From the NCBI GenBank assembly GCA_963720775.1, contig CAVRGR010000003.1, positions 62,001 to 126,000 of the forward strand: a stretch of 64,000 bases of DNA, given 5' to 3'. The notes below the pieces were generated by a model, which searched no databases, had not been told where the DNA came from, and saw only the letters and a program-made list of their open reading frames with translations. The stretch comes from JAENVT01 sp963720775 (GTDB lineage: Bacteria; Actinomycetota; Acidimicrobiia; Acidimicrobiales; Ilumatobacteraceae). Made by a program: the position numbers and the translations under genes. Positions 33,024 through 41,979 of the stretch are shown here, one piece after another. The first letter of the stretch is position 1. Each line of letters opens with the position of its first letter.

Positions 33024-33428
33024 CTAGGTCGAGACGACGTCGAAGCCCATCGACATGGCCACCGGGATCTGTGCCGGGTCGAACGTGACGAACTTGACGG
33101 GGCGTGGAAGCCGATCGGCCGCGGCGAGGTGGATGGCATCGGCCAGCCGCAACGGCTGTTCGCGCATCAGTACCCCGGCTCGATCGAGGCAGCGTTGATC
33201 CACCGGCACCACAGCGACGCGATCCCACGAGAGTCGGATCAAGTCCTCGAGGTCGGACCTCAGCACGGGCTCCTCGGTCACCCGGTCGACGAGGGCCAGC
33301 GACTCCATCAGCGTCAACCCGCTGCTGCACCAGTCGGGGTCGCCGTCGACAACGTCGAGAACGACGGCACGACCCGGCCCATCGAGGTGCAGGCCGACCA
33401 GCGCGCTCGTGTCGAGGTAGACGGTCAC
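33024..33428 (-). CDS. vapC: VapC-type PIN-domain toxin
   Basis: A 134-residue PIN domain RNase. Acidic active-site residues are Asp in VYLDTSALVG, Glu in LMESLAL, Asp in LRLADAIHL and the last Asp in FVTFD. It overlaps the antitoxin stop by ATGA, as expected for type II toxin-antitoxin pairs. Target RNA not known. Confidence 0.9.
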   Translation of the reverse strand: MTVYLDTSALVGLHLDGPGRAVVLDVVDGDPDWCSSGLTLMESLALVDRVTEEPVLRSDLEDLIRLSWDRVAVVPVDQRCLDRAGVLMREQPLRLADAIHLAAADRLPRPVKFVTFDPAQIPVAMSMGFDVVST

Positions 33429-33703
33429 CCGCGGATCTCGCGGAGCAATCGGTCGAGGCGCACGTTGGCCCAGGTGGAGACCGTCCCATCGGCCAACCGC
33501 CGATCGGATCGCCGCGGGGCGATCAGCGCCCCCGAGGCCACGAGCGATGAGAGATGAGCCTCGCCGGGCGGCTCATCGCTCATCGCCAGGGGAGTGATGG
33601 CGGCCACGGGCGAGCCGGCGATCGAGATGATGGTGGTCTCGCCGCCCGCGGCGCGACGCACGTGAGCAGCGAGGTCGGACCGGAGTTGACGGATCCCGAT
33701 CAT
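33425..33703 (-). CDS. Phd/YefM-family antitoxin partner of VapC
   Basis: A 92-residue protein from ATG 33703 (GTG 33721 would add six). The N-terminus MIGIRQLRSDLAAHVRRAAGGE is the typical DNA-binding start of prevent-host-death antitoxins, and ITIISIAGSPVAAITPL-like sequence follows. The C-terminal part (SWANVRLDRLLREIRG-like) would wrap the toxin. Autoregulation through the adjacent GTAC-rich start region is likely. Confidence 0.85.
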   Translation of the reverse strand: MIGIRQLRSDLAAHVRRAAGGETTIISIAGSPVAAITPLAMSDEPPGEAHLSSLVASGALIAPRRSDRRLADGTVSTWANVRLDRLLREIRG

Positions 33704-33765
33704 GAGTACCGCAGTGTACACATCATGGATGGCGGCGGGCGGGCCGGGTGGTGCACACTGGCACC

Positions 33766-34881
33766 ATGAACTTTGCCTTCACCGAAGAACAAGACGAGCT
33801 GCGCAAGACCGTGCGCGCGTTCCTCGAGGCCAAGAGCCCCGAATCGGCAGTCCGTGAGCAGATGGAGACCGAGAACGGCTTCGATCCTGCCGTCTGGGCG
33901 CAGATGGGTGAGCAGATGGGCCTGCAGGGCCTGCACATCCCCGAGGAATACGGTGGCTCGGGCTACACCTTCGTCGAGCTGGGCATCGTGCTGGAAGAGA
34001 TGGGTCGAGCGCTGCTGTGTGCGCCGTTCTTCTCGTCGGTGGTGCTCGCTGCCAACGTCTTGCTGCACAGCGGCGACGACGCTGCCAAGAAGTCGTACCT
34101 GCCAGGTATCGCCAGTGGCGAGACGATTGCCACCGTGGCCTTCACCGAACCCTCGGGCAAGTGGGACGAAGCCGGCATCACCATGCAGGCCACCCCTGCC
34201 GCCGACGGTTACACGCTCAGCGGAACGAAGATGTTCGTGATCGACGGCCACACAGCCCACACGATCATCGTTGCTGCACGCACCGGCAAGGGCGTCAGCC
34301 TGTTCGCCGTCGACGGTGCCGCCGCCGGCCTCACCCGCACGGCACTCTCGACGATGGATCAGACCCGCAAGCAGGCCAGGCTCGAGTTCTCCGACACACC
34401 GGCGACCCTGATCGGCGTCGATGGCGAGGGATGGACCGTGCTGTCGACGGTCCTCGACCTGGCCGCCATCGGCCTCGCTGCCGAGCAGGTCGGCGGCGCC
34501 CAGAAGGTGCTGGAGATGGCGGTCGAGTACGCCAAGGTCCGTGTGCAGTTCGGCCGCCCGATCGGCTCGTTCCAGGCGATCAAGCACAAGTGCGCCGACA
34601 TGTTGCTGGAGGTCGAATCGGCCAAGAGCGCGGCGTACTACGGAATGTGGTGTGCCGCCGAGATGAACGACGAGCTGCCCTCGGTGGCGTCGCTGGCCAA
34701 GGCGTACTGCAGCGAGGCCTACTTCCATGCGACAGCCGAGAACATCCAGATCCACGGCGGCATCGGCTTCACCTGGGAACACCCGGCGCATCTGTACTTC
34801 AAGCGGGCCAAGTCGTCGGAGCTCTTGTTCGGTGATCCGACGTATCACCGCGAACTGCTTGCTCAACGAATTGGCCTCTGA
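33766..34881 (+). CDS. Acyl-CoA dehydrogenase
   Basis: A 371-residue flavoprotein. Features are FTEEQDELRKTVRAF at the N-terminus, IPEEYGGSGYTF, VAFTEPSGKWD (FAD loop), VQFGRPIGSFQAIKH and the C-terminal HGGIGFTWEHPAHLYFKR. The shape matches FadE-type enzymes that often act in pairs on steroid or branched CoA esters; here no partner is adjacent. ATG 33766 fits the family start. Confidence 0.9.
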   Translation: MNFAFTEEQDELRKTVRAFLEAKSPESAVREQMETENGFDPAVWAQMGEQMGLQGLHIPEEYGGSGYTFVELGIVLEEMGRALLCAPFFSSVVLAANVLLHSGDDAAKKSYLPGIASGETIATVAFTEPSGKWDEAGITMQATPAADGYTLSGTKMFVIDGHTAHTIIVAARTGKGVSLFAVDGAAAGLTRTALSTMDQTRKQARLEFSDTPATLIGVDGEGWTVLSTVLDLAAIGLAAEQVGGAQKVLEMAVEYAKVRVQFGRPIGSFQAIKHKCADMLLEVESAKSAAYYGMWCAAEMNDELPSVASLAKAYCSEAYFHATAENIQIHGGIGFTWEHPAHLYFKRAKSSELLFGDPTYHRELLAQRIGL

Positions 34882-34975
34882 ACAGGGCACACTCGCGCGG
34901 CGAGGTTTAGAAGCAACCCCGAGTTGGGTACTGGCGATCGTTCAGCTGACTGTCAGCCAACAAAGGGGAAGCTTC

Positions 34976-35908
34976 ATGGAAAACAAGAGACTGGCGTTGT
35001 TCACGGCCGTCGGGCTCGCGGCGGCCATCGCCGTACCGACCATCGCCTTCGGTAACGCCCGAAACAATCAACCCGGCGCCCAGGTCGCGCAGACCCCGTT
35101 CGTCACCCGGCTGCTCGGCGCCAATGAAGTGTTGTCCACCACTCCGGGAGCGGAAACTGACGATCCCGACGGTTTCGGTAGCGCCGCGGTGACGTTCGAC
35201 CTCGCCGCCGCCACTCCCAACGTGTGTTGGGATCTGACGTACGGCAATCTCACCGGCGTCCCAACGGCGGCTCACATCCACGGACCGGCGGCTGCTGGCA
35301 ACAACGCAGCCGTCGTGATCGCCTTCACCCCGTTCAGCGCCCTCGGAGCGACGTCGGCCACCGGGTGCCGAGATCTCACCCCCACCGAGGCGGGGTTCGC
35401 AACCACGCTCGTCGCCGACCCGACGAACTTCTACGTCAACGTGCACACCACCGATTTCCCCGGTGGAGCCATTCGAGGTCAGCTGGCCGCAGCGCCCGCG
35501 CCTGCCGGCGAGGCACACCTGCTTCCATCACCGCTGCGCGCGTACGACTCGCGTGACAACTCTGGCGCGAGGATCGGCATCAACGAGACGCGCACGATCA
35601 GCCTGGCGTCAGGCAAGGACGGCGCCGGCACGAGCGTCATCGGTGTTCCGCCGGGAGCCACCGCGGCCATCATCACCCTGACCGTCACTGATACGACGGC
35701 CGGTGTCGGAGGAACCGGTGGCTTCTTGAAGGCCTACAGCGCGGCGCTCACCACGGCGCCGGCGTCGAGCAGCATCAACTGGACAGGTGCCGACCAGAAC
35801 ATCGCGGTCAGCACCCAGGTTGCAGTCGACCCCTCCGGTCAGATCAAGATCACCGACGGGGCCAACGCGACCCACTTCGTGGTCGACGTCATCGGTTACC
35901 TGTTCTGA
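34976..35908 (+). CDS. Secreted CHRD-domain protein with a beta-rich C-terminal repeat domain
   Basis: A 310-residue exported protein. Signal peptide: MENKRLALFTAVGLAAAIAVPTIAFG. Residues about 40-165 form a CHRD domain (FVTRLLGANEV, TAAHIHGPA, FPGGAIRGQL). Residues about 175-310 form a domain ending FVVDVIGYLF that resembles the repeats of the large secreted protein at 55847. An AGGGGAA ribosome site precedes the ATG, and a 16-bp hairpin follows the stop. Extracellular role unknown. Confidence 0.85.
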   Translation: MENKRLALFTAVGLAAAIAVPTIAFGNARNNQPGAQVAQTPFVTRLLGANEVLSTTPGAETDDPDGFGSAAVTFDLAAATPNVCWDLTYGNLTGVPTAAHIHGPAAAGNNAAVVIAFTPFSALGATSATGCRDLTPTEAGFATTLVADPTNFYVNVHTTDFPGGAIRGQLAAAPAPAGEAHLLPSPLRAYDSRDNSGARIGINETRTISLASGKDGAGTSVIGVPPGATAAIITLTVTDTTAGVGGTGGFLKAYSAALTTAPASSSINWTGADQNIAVSTQVAVDPSGQIKITDGANATHFVVDVIGYLF

Positions 35909-35913
35909 CAGTT

Positions 35914-35957
35914 GAGCAGGGGTCGAGGCTTCCTCGCCGAGGCCTTGACCCCTGCTC
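35914..35957 (+). terminator. Terminator-like hairpin after the CHRD gene
   Basis: GAGCAGGGGTC pairs with GACCCCTGCTC (11 perfect base pairs), extended by G-U, A-U, G-C, G-C, C-G to 16; loop of 12 bases. No T-tract follows, as is usual in high-GC actinobacteria. Confidence 0.7.
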
Positions 35958-35987
35958 CGGCAGTGCGTGGCTAGGGTCCGTTCTGAC

Positions 35988-36449
35988 ATGCCGGCCATCA
36001 CGCTCGTCCTCATCATCGCTGCGGCGCTGTGCACTTTCGCCATCGCCGCGGTGGTGGTGGGCCGCGAAGCGAGGCGCCTCGATTCGGTCGCCCCGCGCTC
36101 GGTGTACATCGTCGATGAGGCCGTCGAGTTCGTCGCCGAGTACCTGCCTGGCGACACGCAGGGTCGTCTCACTCCCGATGAGTTGGAGCAGCTACTGACG
36201 TTTCACATGCGCTGGTTGCACGCCAAGGGACTGCAGCCGTCGAACGTGATCGACCGCCGCCAAGACATCACGACGCCGGTGGTGGTCACCGAGGACACGC
36301 TCACGGGCTACCTGCTCGGCGAGGCAGAGCGGAACGGCATCGAGATCCTCGACGATGTCGATGTCGTCAGGGTGGTCGACGCTCATCACGCCTACTTCGA
36401 GGCGATCGGGGCAGTGGGCCCGCCCGCCAGTGACTCCGAAGTCGGCTAG
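35988..36449 (+). CDS. Small membrane-anchored hypothetical protein
   Basis: A 153-residue protein with one N-terminal transmembrane helix (ITLVLIIAAALCTFAIAAVVVG) and a soluble acidic domain (VDEAVEFVAEYLP, LTPDELEQLLTFHMRWL, DDVDVVRVVDAHHAYFEAIG). No family recognised. ATG 35988 is preferred over an upstream ATG 21 bases earlier. Convergent with the DinB/MDMPI gene. Confidence 0.7.
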   Translation: MPAITLVLIIAAALCTFAIAAVVVGREARRLDSVAPRSVYIVDEAVEFVAEYLPGDTQGRLTPDELEQLLTFHMRWLHAKGLQPSNVIDRRQDITTPVVVTEDTLTGYLLGEAERNGIEILDDVDVVRVVDAHHAYFEAIGAVGPPASDSEVG

Positions 36450-36452
36450 CGG

Positions 36453-37259
36453 TCAGATCATCATGTTGAGGTTGTCGACCACGCGTTGACCGAGCGATGT
36501 GTCACCGCCGAGCTCGATCCGCTCGGCCATCGACGCGGCCGTGCGCCGACCCGTGGCCAGCACGACGAAGGCCTCGGCATCGAGGCGAACAGTGGCCAGG
36601 GGCTCGTTGGTCGGCTCGGGGACGATGCCCGCTCGCCCACCGTTGACCTCGCACACGACGTGACGGCCGACCTCGCCGGTGATGTCGAGGATGACCGCAC
36701 CACCCTCCGGCGTGGCGGCCCGCTTGCCGACCACGATCGGCAGCGTGCGCAACAGACGATCGATCGTGTGCTCGGCGGGAGCGCCGCCGAGGTGGCCTGC
36801 TCGGCCCACGGCTCTGCGCATGTCCTGTTCATGGAGCCAACAGTCGAGCACCCGGATGTGCAAGAAGTCGGCCATCGTCCCCGGCCCGGTGGGAGTCATC
36901 ATCTCCTTGGCGAAGTCGGCGTCGTCGGCGTGGCGCAACGTGGCCAGCCGTAGATCCACGAGCTCGTTCCACTCCCGTAGCACCTCGTCGCCCGCATGAC
37001 TTCGCCGGGCTTCGATCGCCGCTTCGTTGAACTGCCCGATCGGGTTCTTCACATGGCTGCCGAACTCGGTCGGAGCGGCGGCCGCGGGCAGGCCTTGCAG
37101 CGTGCGCTCGACGCCGATCAGATGGGCGAGGTTGTCCTGGACGGTCCAGCCGGGCAGATCGGTGGGCAGCTTCCAGTCGCGCTCGTCGAGCTCTGCGCCG
37201 AGCGCAGACGTCGACCGCCACACAGCTTCGAGCTTGTCGATCGTGTCGGTGGGAATCAT
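36453..37259 (-). CDS. Maleylpyruvate-isomerase-like mycothiol-dependent protein (DinB/MDMPI)
   Basis: A 268-residue protein with the DinB-like four-helix bundle: LPGWTVQDNLAHLIGVER (metal His), FLHIRVLDCWLHEQDMRRA (second His pair), and a C-terminal SCP2-like domain (RVVCEVNGG, TVRLDAEAFVVLATGRR). Mycothiol-dependent isomerases and thiol transferases belong here; the substrate is unknown. Supports an actinobacterial host. Confidence 0.85.
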   Translation of the reverse strand: MIPTDTIDKLEAVWRSTSALGAELDERDWKLPTDLPGWTVQDNLAHLIGVERTLQGLPAAAAPTEFGSHVKNPIGQFNEAAIEARRSHAGDEVLREWNELVDLRLATLRHADDADFAKEMMTPTGPGTMADFLHIRVLDCWLHEQDMRRAVGRAGHLGGAPAEHTIDRLLRTLPIVVGKRAATPEGGAVILDITGEVGRHVVCEVNGGRAGIVPEPTNEPLATVRLDAEAFVVLATGRRTAASMAERIELGGDTSLGQRVVDNLNMMI

Positions 37260-37266
37260 GGATGCC

Positions 37267-37938
37267 TCACGGTGCAGGGTTCTGGATGGTCGTCCACTGC
37301 CGCGCTTCCAGGTACGGCCGGAAGGTGTTGGCGATCATCCGTAGGTCGGTCTGGGTCTTGGGAGTCTTGAGCTCGAACAGCCCATCCATCTCCGCGTAGG
37401 TGTTGCACAGCTCCCACAACCGCAGCGCCTCGGCGCCGACGGGGGCGGGAACCACGACGGGTCCGAAGATGGCTCGACCGCCGGCAAGCACGATGATGGG
37501 AACACCAAAGGCACCGTACGTGCTCGCCGCGAAGTCGTGATCAGCGCGCACATCGTCGTGTGTGCTGATGTCGGCGAGAGCATCGTCCCACGCATTCGAC
37601 GGGGCACCGATCGATTCGAGCAGATCGAGAGCGACGGCGCGGTCGTAGAACCGTCGCCCGTCGACGTGCAGGGCACGCCCGCAAGCTTCGTACCACCGAT
37701 CGCACAGGTCCATGTCGATCCGGCGCAGCCATGCGGCGACCCGCATGGGTGTCCATCCGTAGGCGATCGGTCGCTCCCATGGATGCCGCTTGCCGTCGGG
37801 GCGGTTGATCTCCTCGAGCGAGAAGAACTTCCAGCTGATGTCGAAGGCCAGCTGGGAACGCACCTCGCGAATCCACAACGACGATTGATAGGCCCACGGG
37901 CACATCGGGTCGAAGTAGAACTCGATTGCGGAGTGCAC
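37267..37938 (-). CDS. DsbA-family oxidoreductase, mycothiol nitroreductase-like (Rv2466c type)
   Basis: A 223-residue thioredoxin-superfamily protein. The active site FYFDPMCPWAYQSS has CPxx rather than CxxC (Cys-Pro-Trp-Ala), the pattern of mycothiol-dependent DsbA-like reductases. The cis-Pro region is FGVPIIVL. I chose GTG 37938; an ATG at 37986 would give 16 more residues but would overlap the divergent small gene. Adjacent to the MDMPI gene by seven bases, likely one operon of mycothiol-linked functions. Confidence 0.8.
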   Translation of the reverse strand: MHSAIEFYFDPMCPWAYQSSLWIREVRSQLAFDISWKFFSLEEINRPDGKRHPWERPIAYGWTPMRVAAWLRRIDMDLCDRWYEACGRALHVDGRRFYDRAVALDLLESIGAPSNAWDDALADISTHDDVRADHDFAASTYGAFGVPIIVLAGGRAIFGPVVVPAPVGAEALRLWELCNTYAEMDGLFELKTPKTQTDLRMIANTFRPYLEARQWTTIQNPAP

Positions 37939-37984
37939 CGGGTCATCTTCGCATCGAGCGATCTTGGCGCTAGCGTCGGGCGTC

Positions 37985-38209
37985 ATGGAGCGACCGTCGC
38001 GGTTCGAGCACACCAGGTTTCTCGGGGACAAGCGCACGCAGTTGGTCTACGACCTCGACTCGTGGGACGAGGCGAGCGTCATCGACGACATCATCGGCGC
38101 CGAGACCGGTCTCTGCTTCGGGCCCGACACGCTTGTCGAGGCACGCAACCGTGGTTACGAGTTGGCCCGGCCGGGGCTCTTCCGCCGCCAGCGCAAGCCA
38201 AGGGCATGA
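37985..38209 (+). CDS. Small hypothetical protein
   Basis: A 74-residue protein from ATG 37985. Sequence features: FLGDKRTQLVYDLDSWDEASVIDDIIGAE in the middle, a basic end (RQRKPRA). No transmembrane segment or known motif. Divergent from the DsbA-like gene. Confidence 0.6.
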   Translation: MERPSRFEHTRFLGDKRTQLVYDLDSWDEASVIDDIIGAETGLCFGPDTLVEARNRGYELARPGLFRRQRKPRA

Positions 38210-38233
38210 GACCGAGAGCGTGACCCAGACAAC

Positions 38234-38992
38234 GTGAATGGCGAGTTCAAGTCCGGCGACCTCGCCCTCGCTCGTTACTTGGCGCGTCCACCGGGGCGTC
38301 ACGGTCCGCTGCCGGGACTGATCCTGTGTCACGGGTTCCCGATCGGCCCGCTCGATGCGCGCCAGAGCGCCGGAACGTTTCCGGAGTTGATCGATCGGAT
38401 CGCCAACGAGCTCGGCTGGGTGGCGATGACCTTCACGTTCCGCGGCTGCGGCAGGAGCGAAGGCGATTTCTCGTTGCAGGGTTGGATCGACGATCTGCGC
38501 GCCGCGATCGACCATCTCATCGACGAGGCCGGTCCGACGGGGATCTGGTTGGTCGGCACGAACACGGGCGGCTCCGTGGTCACCTGCGTTGCCGCCGATG
38601 ATCCCCGCGTGCGCGGCGCTGCACTGCTGAGCCCACGCGCCGACTTCGACGACTGGGCGGCGCAGCCGCGGCGGTTCATGGAACACGCCCGCGAGATCGG
38701 TGCCATCCGCACCCCGAGCTTCCCGCCTTCGTTCGACGAGTGGGCACGCGAGCTTCGTCGCTTCCGCCCCGTCGACGCGGCCCGCCGGCTCGCACCGCGA
38801 CCCCTTCTGGTGATGCACGGTGACGACGACGACAGCGTGCCAACCGTCGATGCACGCCAGTTGGCGGAAGCTCACGGGGCCGCCGAGCTCCGTTTGATTC
38901 CGGGGGCGGGCCACCGCCTGCGGCACGACCCGCGGGCCATCGCCGTGCTGCTCGGCTGGCTCGACCGGCAGCGTCAAGGGGAGTCGACGTAA
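38234..38992 (+). CDS. Alpha/beta hydrolase with Ser-to-Asn change at the nucleophile elbow
   Basis: A 252-residue protein from GTG 38234. The fold is clear: LILCHGFPIGPL (oxyanion loop), TFRGCGRSEGDF, the nucleophile elbow LVGTNTGGSVV, HGDDDDSVP (acid) and GAGHRL (base His). The elbow should be GxSxG; here the codon AAC gives Asn in place of Ser. One base (AGC to AAC) explains the change. It may be an inactive hydrolase, a binding protein, or a sequencing error. Confidence 0.85.
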   Translation: MNGEFKSGDLALARYLARPPGRHGPLPGLILCHGFPIGPLDARQSAGTFPELIDRIANELGWVAMTFTFRGCGRSEGDFSLQGWIDDLRAAIDHLIDEAGPTGIWLVGTNTGGSVVTCVAADDPRVRGAALLSPRADFDDWAAQPRRFMEHAREIGAIRTPSFPPSFDEWARELRRFRPVDAARRLAPRPLLVMHGDDDDSVPTVDARQLAEAHGAAELRLIPGAGHRLRHDPRAIAVLLGWLDRQRQGEST

Positions 38993-39963
38993 CCCTCGAG
39001 ATGCGTGCTGTGCCATTGCCAGGCCGAGGCGATGATGTCGTCGAGGTTGTGCCGGGGATGCCAGCCGAGCAGCTCAGCCGCTCGAGTTGGATCGGCATAC
39101 ACGGCCACGGGGTCGCCGGCGCGACGCGGTGCGGGTTGCCACGGGACGGGTCGACCAGTGATCCGTTCGGTGGCGTTGATCACTTCCATCACGCTGCTGC
39201 CGCTTCCCGTGCCGACGTTGAGCGCAGTCGAAGCGCCGCCGCCGCCGAGGTAGTCGAGCGCCTTCACGTGGGCGTCGGCGAGATCGTCGACGTGGATGTA
39301 GTCGCGTACGCAGGTTCCGTCGGGGGTCGGGTAATCGTCACCGAAGACCTTCACCGGCGGGCGCTTGCCGAGCGTGGCCTTCATCACCAGGGGGATGAGG
39401 TTGAGCGATTGCCTCCAGTCCTCGCCGATTCGGCTGTCGGCGCTGGCGCCGGCGGCGTTGAAGTACCGAAGGCTGATCGATCTCAATCCATGGCTCACGC
39501 CGTACCAGTGCAGGATGCGTTCGGTGGTTGCCTTCGATTCGGCGTACACGCTCTCGGGTTGGATCGGGGCGTCCTCGGTGACCGGCACGACCGATGGTGT
39601 GCCGTAGACCGAACACGATGACGAGAAGACGATGTCGTTGACGCCGGCCGTCAGCATGGCTTCGACGAGCTTGACGGTGCCGGTGACGTTGTTCAGCCAG
39701 TAGCGCGATGGCTGCTCCATCGACTCGCCGACGCTCTTGTACGCCGCGAAGTGCACCACCTGAGTGATGTCGCGACGCGTGCAGAGCTCGACGACGAGAT
39801 CGAGATCGGCGATGTTGCCTTCGACCAGTTCCGCTTCGATCACCGCGTCGCGATGCCCGTACTCCATCGAATCGAGCACCACGACCTCGTGGCCGAGCGC
39901 GGTGAGGCGGCGCACCGTGTGTGAGCCGATGTACCCGGCGCCGCCAGTGACCAGAACGCTCAT
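38974..39963 (-). CDS. galE: UDP-glucose 4-epimerase
   Basis: A 329-residue extended SDR. NAD-binding GGAGYIGSH, the SSSCSVYG segment with catalytic Ser/Thr, YxxxK as YAESK, and the substrate-binding NLIPLVMKATLGKRPP and VRDYIHVDDLADAH. Interconverts UDP-glucose and UDP-galactose for surface polysaccharide. ATG 39963 overlaps the stop of the upstream epimerase gene by four bases; the last 19 bases overlap the convergent hydrolase gene. Confidence 0.95.
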   Translation of the reverse strand: MSVLVTGGAGYIGSHTVRRLTALGHEVVVLDSMEYGHRDAVIEAELVEGNIADLDLVVELCTRRDITQVVHFAAYKSVGESMEQPSRYWLNNVTGTVKLVEAMLTAGVNDIVFSSSCSVYGTPSVVPVTEDAPIQPESVYAESKATTERILHWYGVSHGLRSISLRYFNAAGASADSRIGEDWRQSLNLIPLVMKATLGKRPPVKVFGDDYPTPDGTCVRDYIHVDDLADAHVKALDYLGGGGASTALNVGTGSGSSVMEVINATERITGRPVPWQPAPRRAGDPVAVYADPTRAAELLGWHPRHNLDDIIASAWQWHSTHLEGYVDSP

Positions 39964-40913
39964 GCGACCTCTTCCTCCGTGCGGAACCAATGGATCATTC
40001 GCGTCAACCCCTCGACGAGATCGATCGTCGGCGCCCAGCCGTAGGTGCTGTTGATCAGCGTGATGTCTGGTCGCCGCTGCGCCGGGTCGCCTTCGCGTTC
40101 AGGTGGCAGCGCAACGGTGACGATCTGGCTGCGCGAGCCGGTGAGCTCGACGATGAGCTCGGCGAGGCGGCGGATGGTGAACTCGGTCGGGTTGCCGACG
40201 TTGACAGGACCGGTGAGGTGTCCGTCGAGCACAGCCGTCAAGCCGACAACCTCGTCGGCAACGTGGCAGAAGCTGCGCGTCTGCGAACCCTCGCCGTGCA
40301 ACGTGATCGGCTCGCCGCGCAACGCCTGAACGATCAACGTGTTGACCACTCGGCCATCGTTCGGCCTCATTCGCTCGCCATACGTGTTGAAGATCCGGGC
40401 AATGCGCACGTCGAGGCCGTGCACGCGGTGGTAGGCCATGGTGATGGCTTCGCTGAAACGCTTGGCTTCGTCGTAGCAGCTGCGCGGGCCGATGGAGCTG
40501 ACATTGCCCCAATAGGTTTCCGGTTGGGGGTGCACGAGCGGGTCGCCATACACCTCACTGGTCGACGCCAGGAAGAACCGGGCGCCGACCTCGGTGGCCA
40601 GATCCAGCAGGTTGCGCGTCCCGGTGGAGCCGACGGCGAGGATCTCGAGCGGCATCGTCGCGAAGTCGTTGGGCGATGCCGGACTGGCCAGATCGAGAAC
40701 GGTGTCGAACCTGGTGCCGGCCACCGGCAACATGCCCGTGGTGATGTCGTGCTCGATCAGCGTGAACCGCTCGTGGCCGGCAAGCTGGGCGATGTTGGAT
40801 CGCCGGCCGGTTGCGAAGTTGTCGATCACAACCACTTCGTCGCCGCGGTTCAAGAGGAGCTCGGTGAGATGCGAACCGATGAATCCGCCGCCGCCGGCGA
40901 GCAGGTGGCGCAT
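39960..40913 (-). CDS. NAD-dependent epimerase, UDP-glucuronate decarboxylase (UXS)-like
   Basis: A 317-residue extended SDR. GGGGFIGSHL at the N-terminus, ASPASPNDF, STSEVYGDPLVHPQPETYWGNV, YDEAKRFSEA (YxxxK) and RIFNTYGERMRPNDGRVV are the marks of UDP-xylose synthase. It converts UDP-glucuronate to UDP-xylose. With galE and ugd nearby, the trio can turn UDP-glucose into UDP-glucuronate and UDP-xylose. Confidence 0.85.
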   Translation of the reverse strand: MRHLLAGGGGFIGSHLTELLLNRGDEVVVIDNFATGRRSNIAQLAGHERFTLIEHDITTGMLPVAGTRFDTVLDLASPASPNDFATMPLEILAVGSTGTRNLLDLATEVGARFFLASTSEVYGDPLVHPQPETYWGNVSSIGPRSCYDEAKRFSEAITMAYHRVHGLDVRIARIFNTYGERMRPNDGRVVNTLIVQALRGEPITLHGEGSQTRSFCHVADEVVGLTAVLDGHLTGPVNVGNPTEFTIRRLAELIVELTGSRSQIVTVALPPEREGDPAQRRPDITLINSTYGWAPTIDLVEGLTRMIHWFRTEEEVA

Positions 40914-40946
40914 CAGGCGCCTGCAACTTGGTTCGGAGTGTGCATG

Positions 40947-41960
40947 TCAGGTTCCGGTGTCGTAGGTGAGGTGGGTGGTGCCCCCGAAGTCGTCGAGGGT
41001 CCACAGCTCTGACGTAGTGGTCGATGTGAAGTACACGGCATCTGTTTGTTCGCTCTCGTCCCATCCACTGTTCAGCAGCTTGCCGAGGTTGGCGGTAGCC
41101 GTCGGGAAGTCGTCGGCGATGTCGTAGATGAGCCGGGTGCGATGCGTCGGTAAGTCGCCGAGCGAGGCCACACCGTACTCGTAGGTGATGCTCGACAACA
41201 CCCCACCGACATTCACCGCGATCGCGTCTTGGTTGACGACCTTTGCCTGCAGTTCGGTGGGTAGATCGGAGAACGTCGGCACCACCTTGTCGAAGGTGTA
41301 GTCGTTGCGAGTGATGCGCACGATCCCGAGTTGGTCGACAGCGCTGGCTTCGACCGACCAGCCCGGCGGGTCGCCCTGCACCGTGTTGGGCCGGGCGTCG
41401 AACGCATGGATCGTGACCGTGCCTTGCGTTCGCGTCGAGGGTGTGACCGTGTAGGTGGCAACCGGAGCCAGGGCGGCGGCGATCGTGGTGAGCGCGGCGT
41501 CGGGGTCGATCGGTCCGGTCAGGAAGGTAGCCGTGGTGGAGTTGATCCCTATCGTGCGCTCGAAGCCGAGCAAGCGCACGTCGGGCCCGCTCGGCACTGC
41601 CATCGGGGTGATCAACCACGCCTGCAGCGTTGCGTTGGGATCGCCGGTGTAGCCGTGGTGCTGGGTGGCGAGCTCGTCGGCGGGCGCCGGGAACGGCTTG
41701 TTGCCGAGCGCGAGTGGCACGAGCATCGTCGGGTCGACGGGTACGAGCGTCACGCGCGGTGCGACCGATGTATCGGGTGCCGTGCTGTCGGGTGCGGCCG
41801 AAGTGTCTGCCGTGATGGCCGTCGTCGACTCGGCCAGGGTGGTCGGTGATGTGGGCGAGGTGGATGACGACGTCGTTGCCCGGGCACTCGGCGAACTCGA
41901 ACAGGCCGTCACCAAAGCGGGTAAGGCAAGCCACACCCATCGTGCTCTTGCCCGAGTCAT
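40947..41960 (-). CDS. Putative lipoprotein, function unknown
   Basis: A 337-residue protein with a lipoprotein signal: a basic start (TRARARWVW), hydrophobic LALPALVTAC with the lipobox LVTAC, then a long Ser/Thr/Pro/Ala-rich linker (residues about 20-70) and a beta-rich domain of 260 residues. ATG 41960 fits the signal. Not recognised. Placed between uxs-like and ugd, so it may be involved in surface glycan work, which is inference. Confidence 0.75.
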   Translation of the reverse strand: MTRARARWVWLALPALVTACSSSPSARATTSSSTSPTSPTTLAESTTAITADTSAAPDSTAPDTSVAPRVTLVPVDPTMLVPLALGNKPFPAPADELATQHHGYTGDPNATLQAWLITPMAVPSGPDVRLLGFERTIGINSTTATFLTGPIDPDAALTTIAAALAPVATYTVTPSTRTQGTVTIHAFDARPNTVQGDPPGWSVEASAVDQLGIVRITRNDYTFDKVVPTFSDLPTELQAKVVNQDAIAVNVGGVLSSITYEYGVASLGDLPTHRTRLIYDIADDFPTATANLGKLLNSGWDESEQTDAVYFTSTTTSELWTLDDFGGTTHLTYDTGT

Positions 41961-41979
41961 GATCACCGACTCTACGTGC

